Positions 10,501 through 25,500 of a DNA stretch of 64,000 nt are shown piece after piece. Every line of letters begins with the position of its first letter. Position 1 is the first letter of the stretch. The stretch lies in NCBI GenBank assembly GCA_944548615.1, contig OX155972.1, positions 13,712,842-13,776,841 on the forward strand, in the 5' to 3' direction. The position numbers and the translations under genes were made by a program. The DNA is from Micropterix aruncella. Taxonomy: Eukaryota; Arthropoda; Insecta; Lepidoptera; Micropterigidae. The notes beneath the pieces were generated by a model, which saw only the letters and a program-made list of their open reading frames with translations, was not told the origin of the DNA and searched no databases.

Positions 10501-13500
10501 GGTGCGCAGACCGTCCAGGAGCGCCAGAAGGTTGATTCCTAGGGGAAACTAGCCCTAAGGCCAAAGTCCTACCCAGGCTCGCACTTCATGCGTGGAGGCC
10601 GCCGGATAGGTGTTGACCCGTGAGTGTGACCGACCCTGAACAAATGGGTCTTCGTGGCCAACTCAGCAAGTGCCCATTAGCTCCCCAATGGGCCCTTGCC
10701 TATATGTGGGCCAATAAGCCTATATATCTTTTAAATCAACATGCTTGTTATGCTTATACTTGTTTAAAAATCGGAAAAGGAATTGTAATAACTTTACAAA
10801 CACCTGCTAGCCATTGTATGCAGTCTGAGTAAAACTCCCGGACTTACTTCCGACTTTCGTTAGAAACTGTGATTTGAATAAACCCGAAAAATAAAACCGA
10901 ATTCGAGGCCAGAAAGGTGAGAATCTCAGACACAATCACTGTATCTATTTTGGATATAGGACATAGCACTAAATTAGAATTTTATATACTTTATAATTAC
11001 TTATAAATATCCAGTGCGAGACTTGTCTCTCGAAAATATTCAAAATAAAGCCTCATCGAAGTCGTAATGCTTTCCGATACCCAGTAAATCATGATGTTGT
11101 CTAGAAGGTCGACCATCTTGAACTTTTTGGTGAGGCCACCATCTGGTAATTTTCTGAAGTCTTTGTTCGTCCAGGTGGAGAATTTCTCAAGGATGTATGC
11201 TGCTAAACCAGATGGCGAGTCGCGAAGAGCTATACCTGAAATATAACAGATTTCACAATATTTTTGGTGCTCTGTATCAAGGAGTTGAATTTAGAGTTTG
11301 GAAGATTGAATCAATTAAACAATTTGAGTGCGAAGAAGAACACGAGACGATCACGAATTACTTTCAGAGTTGTGGATTGCAACATAATGTGTGCTTTTGG
11401 GGAGAACGTTCGCCGAACCCTTATCGGCAGCTCAGGGTGCCCGGCGCCCTCAATTTGCACTGTTAGGCGTCGTCGTCAGCAGATCACATTGATATCGTGC
11501 GACCAAGAATCTTTACATAATCAAGAAGAAATGGACAGCGCAAACGGGCGCATACTAACTGGACTCACGAGGGCTGTTCTTGAGTACTCTTTTTGATGAA
11601 AATAAGGGTAACTTGTTCGGATCTAATGGTACAAAGTATGTGAAGAGTCCTTTGGGCCAAATATATAATCACGGATACCAAACGCCTAACATAATGCTGG
11701 TCGCTCCGTTATTGTGGGGCTGTTTCTCGATCCATGAAATGGGTCCATAGCGCCGCATGGAGGGCAATATGGATCGCCACCAATATACAGATATCTTGGA
11801 AGCACCATGCAACCGTTTGCTTTTCAACGCATTTAACCCTTCGGCTACGTAACGACCAAATTTGGTAGCACATCAGAACACCGTTGACTACTTAACGACC
11901 AATATTGGCGGCTTGCTCCCGGAGCGCACAGTAATATTATTTTCTAATTCGAACGCATCCTAAAATCCATACCAAATATCACATTATTACCATTGACGGC
12001 CCCTAAAATAATTTCGCTCGTCATTTCGCGGATATTTCTGGTAAAATTACATTGTCAAACATCATCAAATTTTTTTTCGAGAAATCATAAAAAAAATTAT
12101 TGGTTTTCATGAGCTAATATTTTTGTATGTAAATAAGCAAAACGAAATATTGCCTTTGATAAAAAATCTAATAAAGATCACGATAGTATTTACAATTTCT
12201 AAATAGGGTTCCGTATTTTTACCTAAGACAAGTACAAGTTAGTTAGAGTTTTTTTCACTTATTCAACTTTCTCATATTTATTCATATTTATTTAATTGTT
12301 TTACCTAATTATATTTCAATATTCTATATACAAAATTTCAATGTGATCATTGCAGAGTTATTTTTTTTATGATTGCTATAGTAGTTCCATAGTTATAGTA
12401 CTTTTTGTAGAGCGCGATGATATTGCAAGAAATTCCAATAAATTGCCGCGGTCTGCCATGAAATTATGCCGCTACTCGAAGGGTTCATCCTTTATTTTCC
12501 AGCAGGACAACGATTCAAAGCAGCGGTCGAATTATGAGCGCGCTTGGTTCTCAGGTCGATGGATCACCGTATTCAACTAACTGAACCAATCTACGGACCT
12601 GAATGTGATCGAATCACACTTGGACATCCTCTAAAACTAGCCGACAAAACATGGGCCGAGGACTGGGGTCAGATTCCCTCCTCCGCCATCGACGACCTCA
12701 TCGACTCCAAGATTCGTCAGAGTCAAAATCAAGAGGTTGCTCACCAATTATTAAGACCCATTACAATACCCTATCAAAACGGATTTCATTTCCTTCAGTA
12801 ATAAGGCAATTAAGAAACTTCGTAATAAAATGACATTTATGGTATTTAAAAAAAACGTATTTTTTTATTGAGTGGGAAATTGCAAAGCAATTTAAAATTA
12901 CTTTGTATTACTGTTTTTATGATCTAAATAACCATATAGGAGCTCATTTTACTATCACGTATTTTAAGGGGAGCTTCTATACCTATTCGATATAAATTTT
13001 AAATATCCACATGCTGAATTTAAATGTTTAAAATTTAATTTTTTAGTTAATTTTTACCGCATAACATGTTATTCCACTAGGTTAAGGTTAGCTGTAAGAT
13101 ATTGCTTTTAGGAAATAAGCTCGCCTTTTTGTTTAAGCAAATAAAGCGTTTAATTTTTATTATTATTATTATTATTATTATAAACATTTTTTTTTTTTGA
13201 ATATTCAAAAAAAAAAAATCCTTCCAAAGAATTAACTTCTTAATGCAAGCATATCTGCTCTAGCAAAATTCCATTTTTAATATCTAATGATTATGTATTA
13301 AAACGGATTTAATATGTATGCAATGCATGCAGTTTTTCATACACTCTTTCTGCTGGTAAGAAGCATATTATTATGTTTGACATTTAAATATTTGATGTTA
13401 CAAAAAAAATATCATATATCGATTGTAATGCTTTGTGAAGTAAGTAAGTAATTTTTTTGTTTGTTTGTTTCTACTCTTTATTGTGAAATTTCACAATGGG

Positions 13501-16500
13501 CGGGTTTATTGTCATATGATAATCTCTTACAATCATCCCTACTGTGACATGTTTATATGTATATGTGCGTGTAACATGTGTGTAAGTGTGTGTCTTGTTA
13601 TTGCATTCGATCGTAGGTAGGAAATCATAACCTAAATACTGCACCAAATGAAACCTAACCAGTCTCCAGGCTCATAACGGGTGCAGAGGTGTCCACCCTT
13701 CTTGGATGCTACAGCGCAGAGTTGTCACCGATTTATATCAATCGCGACTGTTACTGGTTTCCAATTTGGTATAAGCATTGATGTGGGTGAAAGCAACATC
13801 TCAGGAGGTTCATAACAATCGTTGTCTACTTTCCACCATGAGATAAAGGGAGAATGCCTTGTAACTAGTGATACCACGAATATTCGGTACTATTCGGTAT
13901 TCGGCCTATTCGGCTTTTTTTTAAATATCGGTATTCGGTATTTGGCCGAATAGTACGCAGTATTCGGCCGAATACCGAATACCATAAAAAACGCACTCAA
14001 AAATGTATCTATATTAATCAAAAATTATATTATTGCATCAATACTTAAAATCTATTAGTGGTAGGTAACGAAAGAATGATTTTTTTTTCAGCATTGGTTG
14101 GTTGTAAACGATTGCGCTTTTCCTCGTAAACAATTCCTGATTCTTAAAATAACCTCTCACTATAAACACTACTGCCAGGAGATGATAGATAAGCCGTTGC
14201 GAATTTGTCAGGCTCGGATGTTGCTTTGCGTTTCTAGACCATCACTTATAAGGGTCTGCGATCCGATCTAGGCGAACAGTTTTCAAATAAAATCAATCTC
14301 ATGTGCAGTAGAAGTTTTCTCCACCCCCTCATCATTTTGCATGTTATCTGTAGCAACTTCCTCAAAACTGTTCTAGAAGTTGTAGCATGTTACAATCGTT
14401 TATCATTTTCATTGGTGTTTCTTTTCTTACAAAGTGGAGAACAATCACCATCAGATTTAATACTACTAGACTCATCACAACTCATTTTCAGAGCTTTTAA
14501 AAGATTTTTTGTCTTGCCTTTTCCGTTTGAACCAATCCCAGGAAACTAGCTTTGAACCGCAGGTCAAGATAAGTGGCAACCAATGAGACAGGTCATAACC
14601 TGTCACGCGCAATTATGCACGCCACGCACACATCTAACATTAGGCCGAACATTCGGCCGATAGCGTGGCCGAATATTCGGTATTCTTTATTCGGCCAAAT
14701 CACTTTTCGTTGCGTCACTACTTGTAAAATAACAATCTACTGATCTATTAGTAGTTAAGCCGATGCCCAGCAGACGCCTTCTTCTAACAGTTTAACCACT
14801 GGAAAGAGAATGGACCTTCTTCGCGCTCTGCATATCCGTTTTGGTAAGACTTCTTTTTTTACTAGAGTTCACAGCTCGAGGACACTTGCTAAAGCCACTA
14901 TCTAGTGTGGGTAAATATAGATCGTGGCGCCCTTTGCTTCTCCTCGTCACTTTGACATCCAAAAATGGTAGGGAGCCGTCCTTCTCTACTTGAATCTGAT
15001 TTTTGTATGTATGGAGTTTAGATGACCCAGAAATTCTTTCACCGTTTGCCAGAGAACGGGCTGATTTTGAGGTTTTTATGGCTAATTCCTCAAAATATTC
15101 CATGTATAAGTCGCTAACTATCGGCAATACGGGGCATCCCATTATACTCCGTCGATTTGTTTGTAATAATCGCCACTCCATACAAAGTAGCAGGATGCCA
15201 GGTATTGTTGAAGCATGTCGGCGTAGCTAATAGGGAGGTCCTCAGACCTTAGTTTATCTCTCACCACTGTAAGACACTCCGAAATGGACTTCGATTTTGA
15301 AAATGAGAATTGAGAATTGAGAATTCAAAAATGAGAACGACCTTTGGACAAAGACACTATATTTACCTAGCGAAAAAACTCCATAACATATTTACCACGC
15401 AATTAGGCCAAGCTACAATCATTCAAAATGACGCTCACTACAAAAGACTGGTAACATTATGGTTGTTACACTCGACGAGGGAGCACTGTGAGTCGTTAGT
15501 AACTAACGTTATTAAATAGGTGCACAGATGACTTATATTACTTATTATTGTTATTATTATCTCATTAGCCTCATAACTGTATTCATATATCTCCCATATA
15601 TATTATATCTCATTTAATTTAATAAATATTTTTGTTTAATATATATACCTATATACTATAATAGTTATACAATATACACTTGTAGGATTTCCCAAGATTA
15701 AATAAATTACCTATACACCCGTCAGATGAACTCAGTACTAAATATCACCTCAATACAGGCTCTGCCTAGTGAGGTGATAAAATCCCGCCGAAGCCGCACC
15801 TTTAGTAAATTTCCAGGGTTCACATTTTGTATGTACGACTAAATGATGTAAAATATACTATAGGAAATTTAATCATGTAATACTAGGGATAAATAAATAA
15901 ATAAATAAATAAATAAAATAAATTTTATATAACTTAGGATATGTTCTAAAAATTAATCGAATCGATAGTACGATGCGCCCTGGTATCTAGGCGCTATAGT
16001 TACACAAGTTTTTTTTTAAATACATGAATTTGGCGTCCGAGCCTAAAGAATTTTTCTGGTAATATTGATTTACCGCAATAGTTCTAAACTGCCGCATACT
16101 TAAAAGTAGATCGGCAGACACATGTCATCCTGGCATTCAAAAGTATGCAGCCGGGACGCAACTCACTGCACCATTGTGCTACGAAGTTGCGAACGTAGTA
16201 GTAGTAGTAGTAGTAGATGGAGTGGGGGGCTTGTTTCCAGCCCTTGATGTCACCTAGATCTGTAAGGTCTTTTGTAACTATCCACTGTGTGATTAGGTCA
16301 GTGGTCAGCTAGTAGCCCGGTACTTCTTACCAATCCAAGTAGGTCACTGACCTTCAAGTTGGGCAGATCGCTGGGTTCGAGAAAGGCTCGTCCCAGTAAA
16401 CTGTGTCTTTTGGCGGTGAGCCCTGGACAGCGACCAACAATGTGTATGCTGTCTTCAGGTTCCTCGCCACATATTCGGCAATCCTTGCTCTCAGTCAAAC

Positions 16501-19500
16501 CAAGGTTGAATAGATGAGCTCTAAGGGTCGTGTGTCCGGTGAGGAGACCGATAGTGGTTCTAAGGTTCTTCTTGCTCATGTCAAGTAGGGCCTTGGTTTT
16601 CTTCTGTAGTGGTTGCTCCATCATGGCTTTTGCCTGGCGACATCCCTGACTCTGTTTCCAGGAAGCCCGATGTTCCTGCTCCAAGCAGTCCCTGATGATT
16701 TTCTTACCTGTAGCGAAGGGGACCCCTAGAGCTGGCTCCACTGGGCATTCCAGTGTGCCCAGTTTTGCGAACGTAAAGACGTAAAGAACGTACGTAAAGA
16801 TGTTGCGAACGTAAAGACAATCAATTTTGCCTATATGCAGCGTGTATAATACCGCCAATACTGGAATTCTCGTACGTAATAAATAATACCCCATATATTT
16901 CTCCTGGCATCCACACGCGAACGAGGTACCTAAGTCGCAAAATATTTGCAAGTTTTCAAACGAGATAAGTCGCAAAATATTTGATAGTTTCTCTGCAAAC
17001 GCTCAGAAGATATCATAATGGACACAAATAAATCTTGCAGTCTCTCCTCTTACTTTTTATTGAATATGCAGATGTGGCTAATCTCGATTTATCAACTCTA
17101 GTTGAGAGTATCTCCAAGTAGAGTTGTCAACTACAATGGGCGAACCCGTCACCTCAGGAAGTTTTAACGAAAATAACGTTCTGTCTCCCGTGAGGTGAGC
17201 GCAGAAGACTTGGGGACAAAACAATCCACCGTCAAGCTCCGCCACCTGCCCATCAGAGGCCAACGCCTTACGGCGAGGCACCGGGAAAGGTAGCCAGCGG
17301 TCAGCCTCGCCCCCTGACTACTTTTTTGGGCAGGATAACTCCGTCTGGAATTAACCTTCAGGATACCTCCGTCCTCCCGACTGGTGACGGGTCCGAAGTC
17401 ACTTACACGACCTCTACCTGTTGTATTACAGCGGTAATTCAGTTTGAATTTATCGCGGACCTGGGCGTTCTTTGCCCGTAGTGCCACACGGGATCGAGTG
17501 GCCCAAGGTCATTTCAAAAGTGGCATCATCCACCCCCGCTGCTTAGGAAACAGTATATTTCCGTAGTCTCCAGACCCCTTCAGAAATTAGTCGGAATGCA
17601 CAGCCGATTGGCTACGCAGACCGGTATGCAATCGCGCCAGGAGAAACCGGTCCACCAGCTCTGAGGCCTGAGACACGGGAGTCTTACCCGGAGTAGCCTT
17701 CTACTCGAGGAGGCTTCTGAATAGGAGCTGAATCGTGAGCTGAGCCGATCCGAGAACAAAACGGATCTTGTGGCCCAAGCTGCACGAAACCGTTCACCAC
17801 CAATTCGCACTTCGTAGGATGGATCCTTAATCAGAGGAACTACTCAACAAACTTGAACGTTTGCAAAATGTATGTATACGATTCATCTTCGGTCTACGTA
17901 ATTATGATCACGTGTCCGAATATAGGGCACAGTTAGAGTGGTTGCCAGTACGCTAAAGGAGAAAAGTTCAACTTGCTCTCCTCTATCGTGTACTCTCCCA
18001 AACAACACCATCCTATTTCCACGAGCTTTTTGAACCATTAATTTTCCGTGGCCTCGTACTTCGGTCAGCCTCTGACAGTTTACTAAAAAATCTACTTCTA
18101 CTCTTTCTATTCCTACTCTTTCTGTGTCCATGGTGCAAGACTCTAGAACGACAAATATACGAAACTCGCCGTCTGTCAAGGGATTATAACATTTTAACGT
18201 CGCGGAAAATATATTTCATAAAATAACAGCCACCAAAAATATTCCACAGGATAATATTAGAAAAATTCCAACCCTCTAAAGTGCAGTCATAAAACCACTT
18301 AAACAAATGCACGCCCCCTGCAATAGTAATGGAACCTTTTACTATGGCAAGGATTTCGTAAAGATAAAGAAATACCTGCCATAAAAGCACTCAACGAAAA
18401 ATACACATCCTGTCCATAGTCATAAAATAAACCGAAACTATTCGAAAATGTGATTCCTTTGAGCTAATTAATCATATCATAATTTGCATGGCTCAAAAAA
18501 TTATAATTTGAAATTCATAATTTATGTTTAGGCATACATAGAAGTAGGCGCTAATTAGTTAAGAAATATTAGATCAGGTTAAGCTTAATATTTAAAATAA
18601 TTAAGGCATTTTTTGACACGTAACGCTCTCTGTTAACGAGTAGATAAACCGAAGCCAGCATTCGTGAATGCAGCAATGGTGGGGGTGTTTCAATATTATA
18701 TAAAAGGGAGGCGTTGCACCCTTACAATCAGTAATCAGTACGACAATAGTCGAGTAAACACGTCAGACTTGTGCTCCTAGAGGTTAGTTAAAGTTAAAGC
18801 CGTCAACTTGTAATATTCAAATAATTCAAAAGCGTTTTCTTAAAGAAACTAGTTTGATAAGTTGATGTTTTATAAGTGTAAATTCTGTGTTTTTAAAGTA
18901 TAGACTTTATGAAAATAATAATAAGCCCTCCTAGTATTTAATTTGTTTACATGTACATAATCCTAAAGGTCTAAATATTCGGCCTTTGAATTTAGTAAAC
19001 GAACACTCACGTAATGGGACTTTTATTTATTTTCCTTTGTGATTAAACCAAAAAATCGTGTAAAAAGTGAAGTGAAATTTCTGTGGTATCTGGAAATAAA
19101 CTGCAGATTCCCGAGCCTAAAAAACGCCCGACGACTACAGCAGCTTACAAGGAACTTCAGAGAGCGGTAAGAACTTTGGTTTATAACATGCCAATTCATG
19201 CCAATTCTTCATACTAGCACGGGGCGAGATCATGCCTTACAAGCAAGAAAACCAATACTAAAGATTAGCTTAATCATTATCGAGGAAATTCAGCAACAAC
19301 GATCAATCTAAAGAGCAAATCTTTGGTTAAAAAACTGCCCACGTCGCCGTGAATAAACATCGGGGACGTATTAACCCTTGTCAGGCTGTATAAGTTTACA
19401 ACGCTAAAAGGCGGCATAGGTACAATTGTACCCTCATATATTTTGTATGAAATTTCTCACTCTAGGCAAAATGTTTAAATGATAAATAACTAATATTTAA

Positions 19501-22500
19501 TACCTACACAATCTATAGGACGTTTAAGTCATGTTTTCTGATATTTATAATTAAAATACCTGTATTCTGATACATAGTATAGTATTTCTGATATTTATAC
19601 ATAAGTGAATATGGTAATACAGGACTACTTGAATAATTATTTATCAGTGCCTTCAGGTATTAAATGATAGATATATTCGTAATCAAACAAAAATTTATAA
19701 AATAAGAAGCATATTTCCTAATAATTTGATTTCGAACGAACCTACCTGCAAAATTATTTCTCAGTATTCTCAGGTAATAGCCATACATTCACCGTTACAT
19801 CGATCGTTGATAGCAGGTACAAAATAATACGGATTTAATTTCAATAGTTTCAAAGTTACTGACAATTCATCTATAACTAAATAATCATGAATGATAGTGA
19901 AGCTGACCTAGTAGCGGTCGTAATCCAAAGAGACAATATTACACGTGACCGATTCAAAATGATGCTCAGGTTTATCAGATTTGACATCGAAAACACACGT
20001 GCAGAATGTATGCAACATGATAAAGCTGCACCAATACGGGACATCACTGAACAGAAATTTGGAGAGAGCCTACAAGCCGCATGAATGTATCACCATCGAC
20101 GAGCAATTGTTTCCATTTAGAGGGCATACTAAATTTATGCAATATATACCTTCTAAACCAGCTAAATATGGCCTAAAGATTTTCTGCGCTTGTGATGCAT
20201 TGAACGCTTACCCGTTACATGGTCAGCTTTATACTGGAAAACCAACAGGTTGCCATCGACAAGTAAACGTTGGTGAACGTACAGTATTGGATCTAGTTAG
20301 CTTGTATAAAGGCTCAGGAAGAAATGTTACCACAGATAACAGATAACAGAATCAGAAGCAGCGAAGCCAGAGATAATAAAATATTACAAGAAAACCAATG
20401 GCGGAGTCGACATTAGGGATAAAATGTTGGCAGAGTACACAGTTAAACGAAGAACATTGCGTTTGTCCCTATCATTATTCTATAATATGACTGACGTCAC
20501 TGGGTTAGCATCCTACGTCATCTATAGAGAACACAACCCACGGCTCAAGACACATGATCAACGAAGACAGTTCCTGAAAGATCTTGCCAATCAGCTATGT
20601 ATGACTACAATTGAAGCTCGGAGTACAAACCGAATGATAATGAGTAATCATATCCTTTACAGTGCAGTAGAAATGGTGCTTGGACGACGCATTATGGTAA
20701 TACCAGAAGCAACTGCCGGCTCTCAAATACCTCATGGTAGACGAGGTATATCCCCTGTTGTTGGTAGTTGCTATGTCTGCCGAGAGCTAAAGAAGAAACA
20801 TCGTAAGACTGGAAAGTCCTGTGGGGTTTACGTAAAACCAGTTTGCGATGAACATTCACTGGCGAAGACAATTTGTATTACTTGTGAAGAAAATCAGCAA
20901 AAAAAAACGAAATTGTCTTTATAATATAATAATTGTTTTTCACTTTTTTATAAAAATATAACCTTATAAATAAAAAAAAATCTTGATCTTTTTTTACATA
21001 TTATGTTCATACGAAATGAATGAAGGTACAATTGTACCTATGCCGCCTTTTGTGTATGCAAAATGAAAACGACCCCTTATTTTGGAAGGGGGTGGAGATA
21101 TTATTCTGAAATTTGGTATATATAGTTAAGGTTAAAAACGTAGAGATGTCACAAAATGTCAGCCCTCTGAGACTTCTGGGAAAAAAGTTATGAAAATTTA
21201 AAAACGGAAAAGGTACAATTGTACCTAGGCCGCCTGACGAGGGTTAAACCACAATTTCACAATCCAAAATTATATTAAATTTGGCCTTCGCAAGCTGAAT
21301 TAATCAGACAATTTATAAGTGCAGTTTGTCACCTAAAATGCATTAAACCCGCACATACCCCATCTTTTGGTCCTTCGAGAACGGATGTGAAACTGCGAAA
21401 GGAAAATAAATAAAAAAAAAAAACAAGTGAGCCCGACCATATTAAAAATTTAAAATGTCGAGCAAAAGCTTGAAGTCAGGAGACGGCGCCAAGGAGACTT
21501 TAATCCGCAGAAGCCACAGAATCGCTGACAAAACGTCCGCTCAAAGGGCGGATAAGCGACACGATCTTCACGACTCTTCGAGACCATTATCATCGGCAGA
21601 CATCGGGGCTGGTTCAAGCGAAGAGTCCTTAAAAACGGTAAGAAATATCGTCGAACCGGAGGAAGAGCGTCCCGCTTCGCGCGTTATGTCGTCCTCCAGC
21701 CGCAGATCCACGCAATCCGCAGCAATAACGGTGAGAAAACGACAGCTAGAGGCGGAAATGCAGGCTGCGGAAGAACGAGCACGTCTTAAAAGCGAAGCAG
21801 CCGCTGCAGCAAACGCCGCGGCCAGGACTGCCGCCGCCGCCGCCGCCGCGGACGCCGCCGCAAAAGCCGCTGCCGATGCAGCCGCCGAAGAAAGCAGAAT
21901 ACGACTGGAAACGCTGGAGGAGAAACTCGCTCTTCAAAAACTTATCATAGAAGCCGAAGTAGACGAGGAGTTCTTCGAAGACAACGGGGCGAGCAGTATA
22001 GCCGATGATAGAATGAGTCAACGTAGCAAGTATGCCGCTACTAAAACATCTATCCAGATGACATCTGCGTGGATTAATCAACAAAGGGAACCGCAACATA
22101 TTAAATCGCGACACCTAGAATCGCAACGAAACACGGAACCGATAGCTGCGACGGACACTGCAAAAAACAAGATTGTGATGCCGATCAGTGAAAGTGAAGT
22201 TCCGACGCGTATGTCACATTTGTATAGTGCGCGGGCGAATTTGTTAAAAGATTTGCCACGTTTTTCTGGTGATTCACGTGAATGGCCAATCTACGCCGCG
22301 CTATTCGACCAAGGAACTGCGATGTGTGGTTTTACGAACGCCGACAACTTAGTTCGTCTTCAGCAGAGTCTACAGGGGCAAGCGCGGGACGTTGTACGAG
22401 CAATGCTGCTCGATCCGCGCTATGTACCAGACATCAGACGAATGCTAGAACGCCGTTTCGGGCGTCCCAGCACTCGAATCGACGAATTAATGGAAGAAGC

Positions 22501-25500
22501 TAGGCGGACACCAGTCATAGGGGTAAGCGATTCAATGTATAAGCTTGTTGAATTTGGTACAGTAGTTTGCAATGTTGTACCATCATTAAGGAATATGGGT
22601 CATGAGGCCTATTTAATAAACCCCTCCCTCCTTAAAGAGTAAATATTAAAACTTCCACAGCATCTGCGTCTTCAATGGTATTCCGCAGGTTACGGCGCGC
22701 ATCCTACATTACTAGATTTTGGGAATTGGTTAGAAAATATATTGGATGCCGCAGCCCAAGAAGAACCACCAAAATCTAAACAAACCTATAAACGTGATCG
22801 CGCGCACTCTCCCTTTAAAAAACACGTACATATGACGTCAAAAAGCGAAAATTTACCACCGACGGATACTAATTCGACGACGGTAAATTTGACGCAATCA
22901 AGTAAAATTGAAAAAACAACCGAATGTTTAAAATGTCGGAAAACTAACCACAAAACGTACGATTGTAAACATTTACTCGCGCTACCACTTAATGAGCGAT
23001 GGGAATGGGTGAAAAAATTAGATCTTTGTAAAAAATGCCTGCGGAAAGGTCATAGTCATAGAGATTGTCGCATTAAAATATCATGTGGAAAAGATGGTTG
23101 TCGACGACCGCACAACACTATTCTGCATACAGAGTATAAAGAACATAAAAACAATGAAAACTCGAGTAATGTTGAAGACATCGCTGGCTCATCCAATACG
23201 GTAGCTAGTACCTGGAATGATACAGCTGAGATGTTATTACGAGTCGCATCAGTGGAGGTACGAGGTCCTTACGGATGCTATCAAACACTGGCGCTCTGCG
23301 ATGAAGGGTCGACTGTAACCTTGATCGAAGCAGAAATCGCCGACAAGATCGGCGCGACAGGTCCAGTTAGTAAATTAAATTTAATAGGCGCTTCTGGAAT
23401 GAATACGCACAGTGAAGCAACGCACCGGATCGACATTGAAGTACGGCCGATTAATGGAAAAACTTATTTTCCATTGACAGGTGTCAGAACCGTTAATAGT
23501 TGAAACTTACCTAGGCAGCAATTTAATGCTAAACAAATGCTGCAAAAATGGCCGCATCTGTCAGAAGTGCCACTCTGCGATATTAACGGCAGACCCAAGC
23601 TTTTAATAGGAATTGATCATTGGCACCTCATAATTCCTCGTACTATTAAGGCAGGAAACCCAAATGGTCCAATTGCCACTGCGTCGCGATTAGGTTGGAC
23701 TTTAGGAGGTAGCTCGGGAGGAACTTTATCTACGCAAGCTCAAGTGACACACATTCGTCACAATTCACCGGATGTGACATTGGACGACATAATTAGGGAC
23801 TATTTTCAGTTGGAAGAATTAGGCCCTAATGTGCGCAAATTCCGCCAAAATATAAACGCGAGAGCCGAAGCTATTTTAAAAGCAACCACCACGGTTAGCA
23901 ACGATCGTTGGGAAACAGGCCTATTATGGAAGGCTGATGACATAAAATTACTACCTAGCCGGGAAATGGCTGAACGAAGGTTAATTTCAGTCGAAAAACG
24001 ACTAAGTAAAGACGCTGAACTATCAAAACAATACGATAGACAAATTCAGGATTTTATATCAAAAGGATATGCGATAAAATTAAGTCCGGAATCCAAAAAG
24101 TTTACTGGCGACCGAGTCTGGTAGACCACATTTTCAAGTAGAAAATAAAAATAAACCAGGCAAAAGAAGACTGGTTTTTGACTGTGCTGCTAAGTCAGGT
24201 GGTACTAGTCTTAATGACCAGTTATTACCGGGGCCTGATTTATTAAATTCATTAATGGGCATTCTATTTAGATTCAGACAGGGTCGCATAGCATTTACTG
24301 CGGACATCAAAGAGATGTTTTTGCAGGTGCGTCTACTACCTGAAGATGCACATAGTCAACGTTTTTTATGGCGAAATATGGACCTGAACAAGGAACCTGA
24401 TGAATACTTAATGAGGGTAGTTTTATTTGGGTCTACCTCATCCCCTTGCTCAGCCCAATTCGTAAAAAATAAAAATGCGGAACGCTTCGAAAAAACGTAT
24501 CCTGATGCTGCCCTAGCTATAAAAACTAAACATTACATGGACGACTACCTCGATAGTTCAGATGATGTTAAAACAGCAAAAAGGCTCATACGGGAAGTAA
24601 CTTATGTGCATAAAAAAGGAGGATTCGATATAGTAAATTGGGCGAGTAACGAACCCGACGTTTTGACACAAACTCCCATAGAGTCGCAGTCAAAGTCCAG
24701 CGTTACGTGGTCAAATGAGGAACAAAATGAGCGAATTTTAGGCTTAAAATGGATACCGACCACTGACACCCTGGCCTTTGACACTAATTTTCTAAAAATT
24801 CCGCCATATATATTGAATGGGCAAATAAGACCGTCAAAAAGACAAACCCTTCAAGTTGTTATGAGCGTCTTCGATCCACTGGGGTTTCTCGGCCCGCTAG
24901 CTGTGAAAGCAAAAATACTATTGCAGAATATTTGGCTCGAAAAATGCCAGTGGGATGAAAAAATCTCAGATCACGCTTTTAGCAAATGGGAGCAATGGCT
25001 CGCAGATTTGCACCGCGTAAAAAACCTAAAAATACCACGCTGCTACCAAAGCATGGGTAATTTAACAGGAAAACCTCAGCTGCATGTTTTCGCAGATGCC
25101 AGTGAAAAAGCTTATGCAGCCGTGGCTTACGCACGTTACACATCAACCGACGGTCGTATTTGCACCACATTTATAGCTGGAAAAAATAAAGTAGCTCCTC
25201 TAAAGCCACTATCACTACCACGACTAGAACTGCAAGCGGCTACATTAGCCAGCAGATTAGGTCATATTATAAAGGAGCATTATACCTGGGAATTCGGCGA
25301 GACCATTCTTTGGAGCGATAGCAGAACGGTACTCTCATGGATACAAAGAGATCCCCGCATATTTCAGGTATTTGTCGCTCACAGATTAGGTGAAATCGAT
25401 TCACTCACGAATCCATCAGACTGGCGATGGGTGCCCTCTAAATTGAATCCGGCTGACCACGCTACTCGAGATGCGGTGACAAACGATGACGCAATAGGTA

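Larger units (their letters stand above)
18174..21355 (+). repeat. BEL 5' LTR, interrupted by piggyBac
   Basis: Direct repeat of 25750-27434. Without the piggyBac insert (19375-21243 plus one TTAA) it is about 1.31 kb. It lacks about 355 bp present in the 3' LTR between CGAAAAT (about 26026) and GTGATTTCC (about 26401). A TATATAAAAG box at about 18696, with a CAGT motif about 30 bases downstream, suggests the element's promoter. Confidence 0.88.

Noticed and set aside
9464..10832. Several ORFs in the GC-rich fold-back element
   Set aside because: High GC and inverted symmetry create open frames on both strands. Related copies do not keep them.
16761..16975. N-terminal extension of the LINE RNase H ORF
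   Set aside because: The target duplication at 16765-16775 shows that the LINE ends there. Upstream codons are host intron sequence.
19887..20346. Possibility that piggyBac transposase is a domesticated host gene
   Set aside because: The copy still has TIRs and TTAA duplications and is frameshifted with a missing catalytic segment, so it is a dead transposon.
21746..22114. Minus-strand ORF of 122 codons opposite the BEL Gag
   Set aside because: It is the shadow of the alanine-rich Gag coding strand and has no domain.
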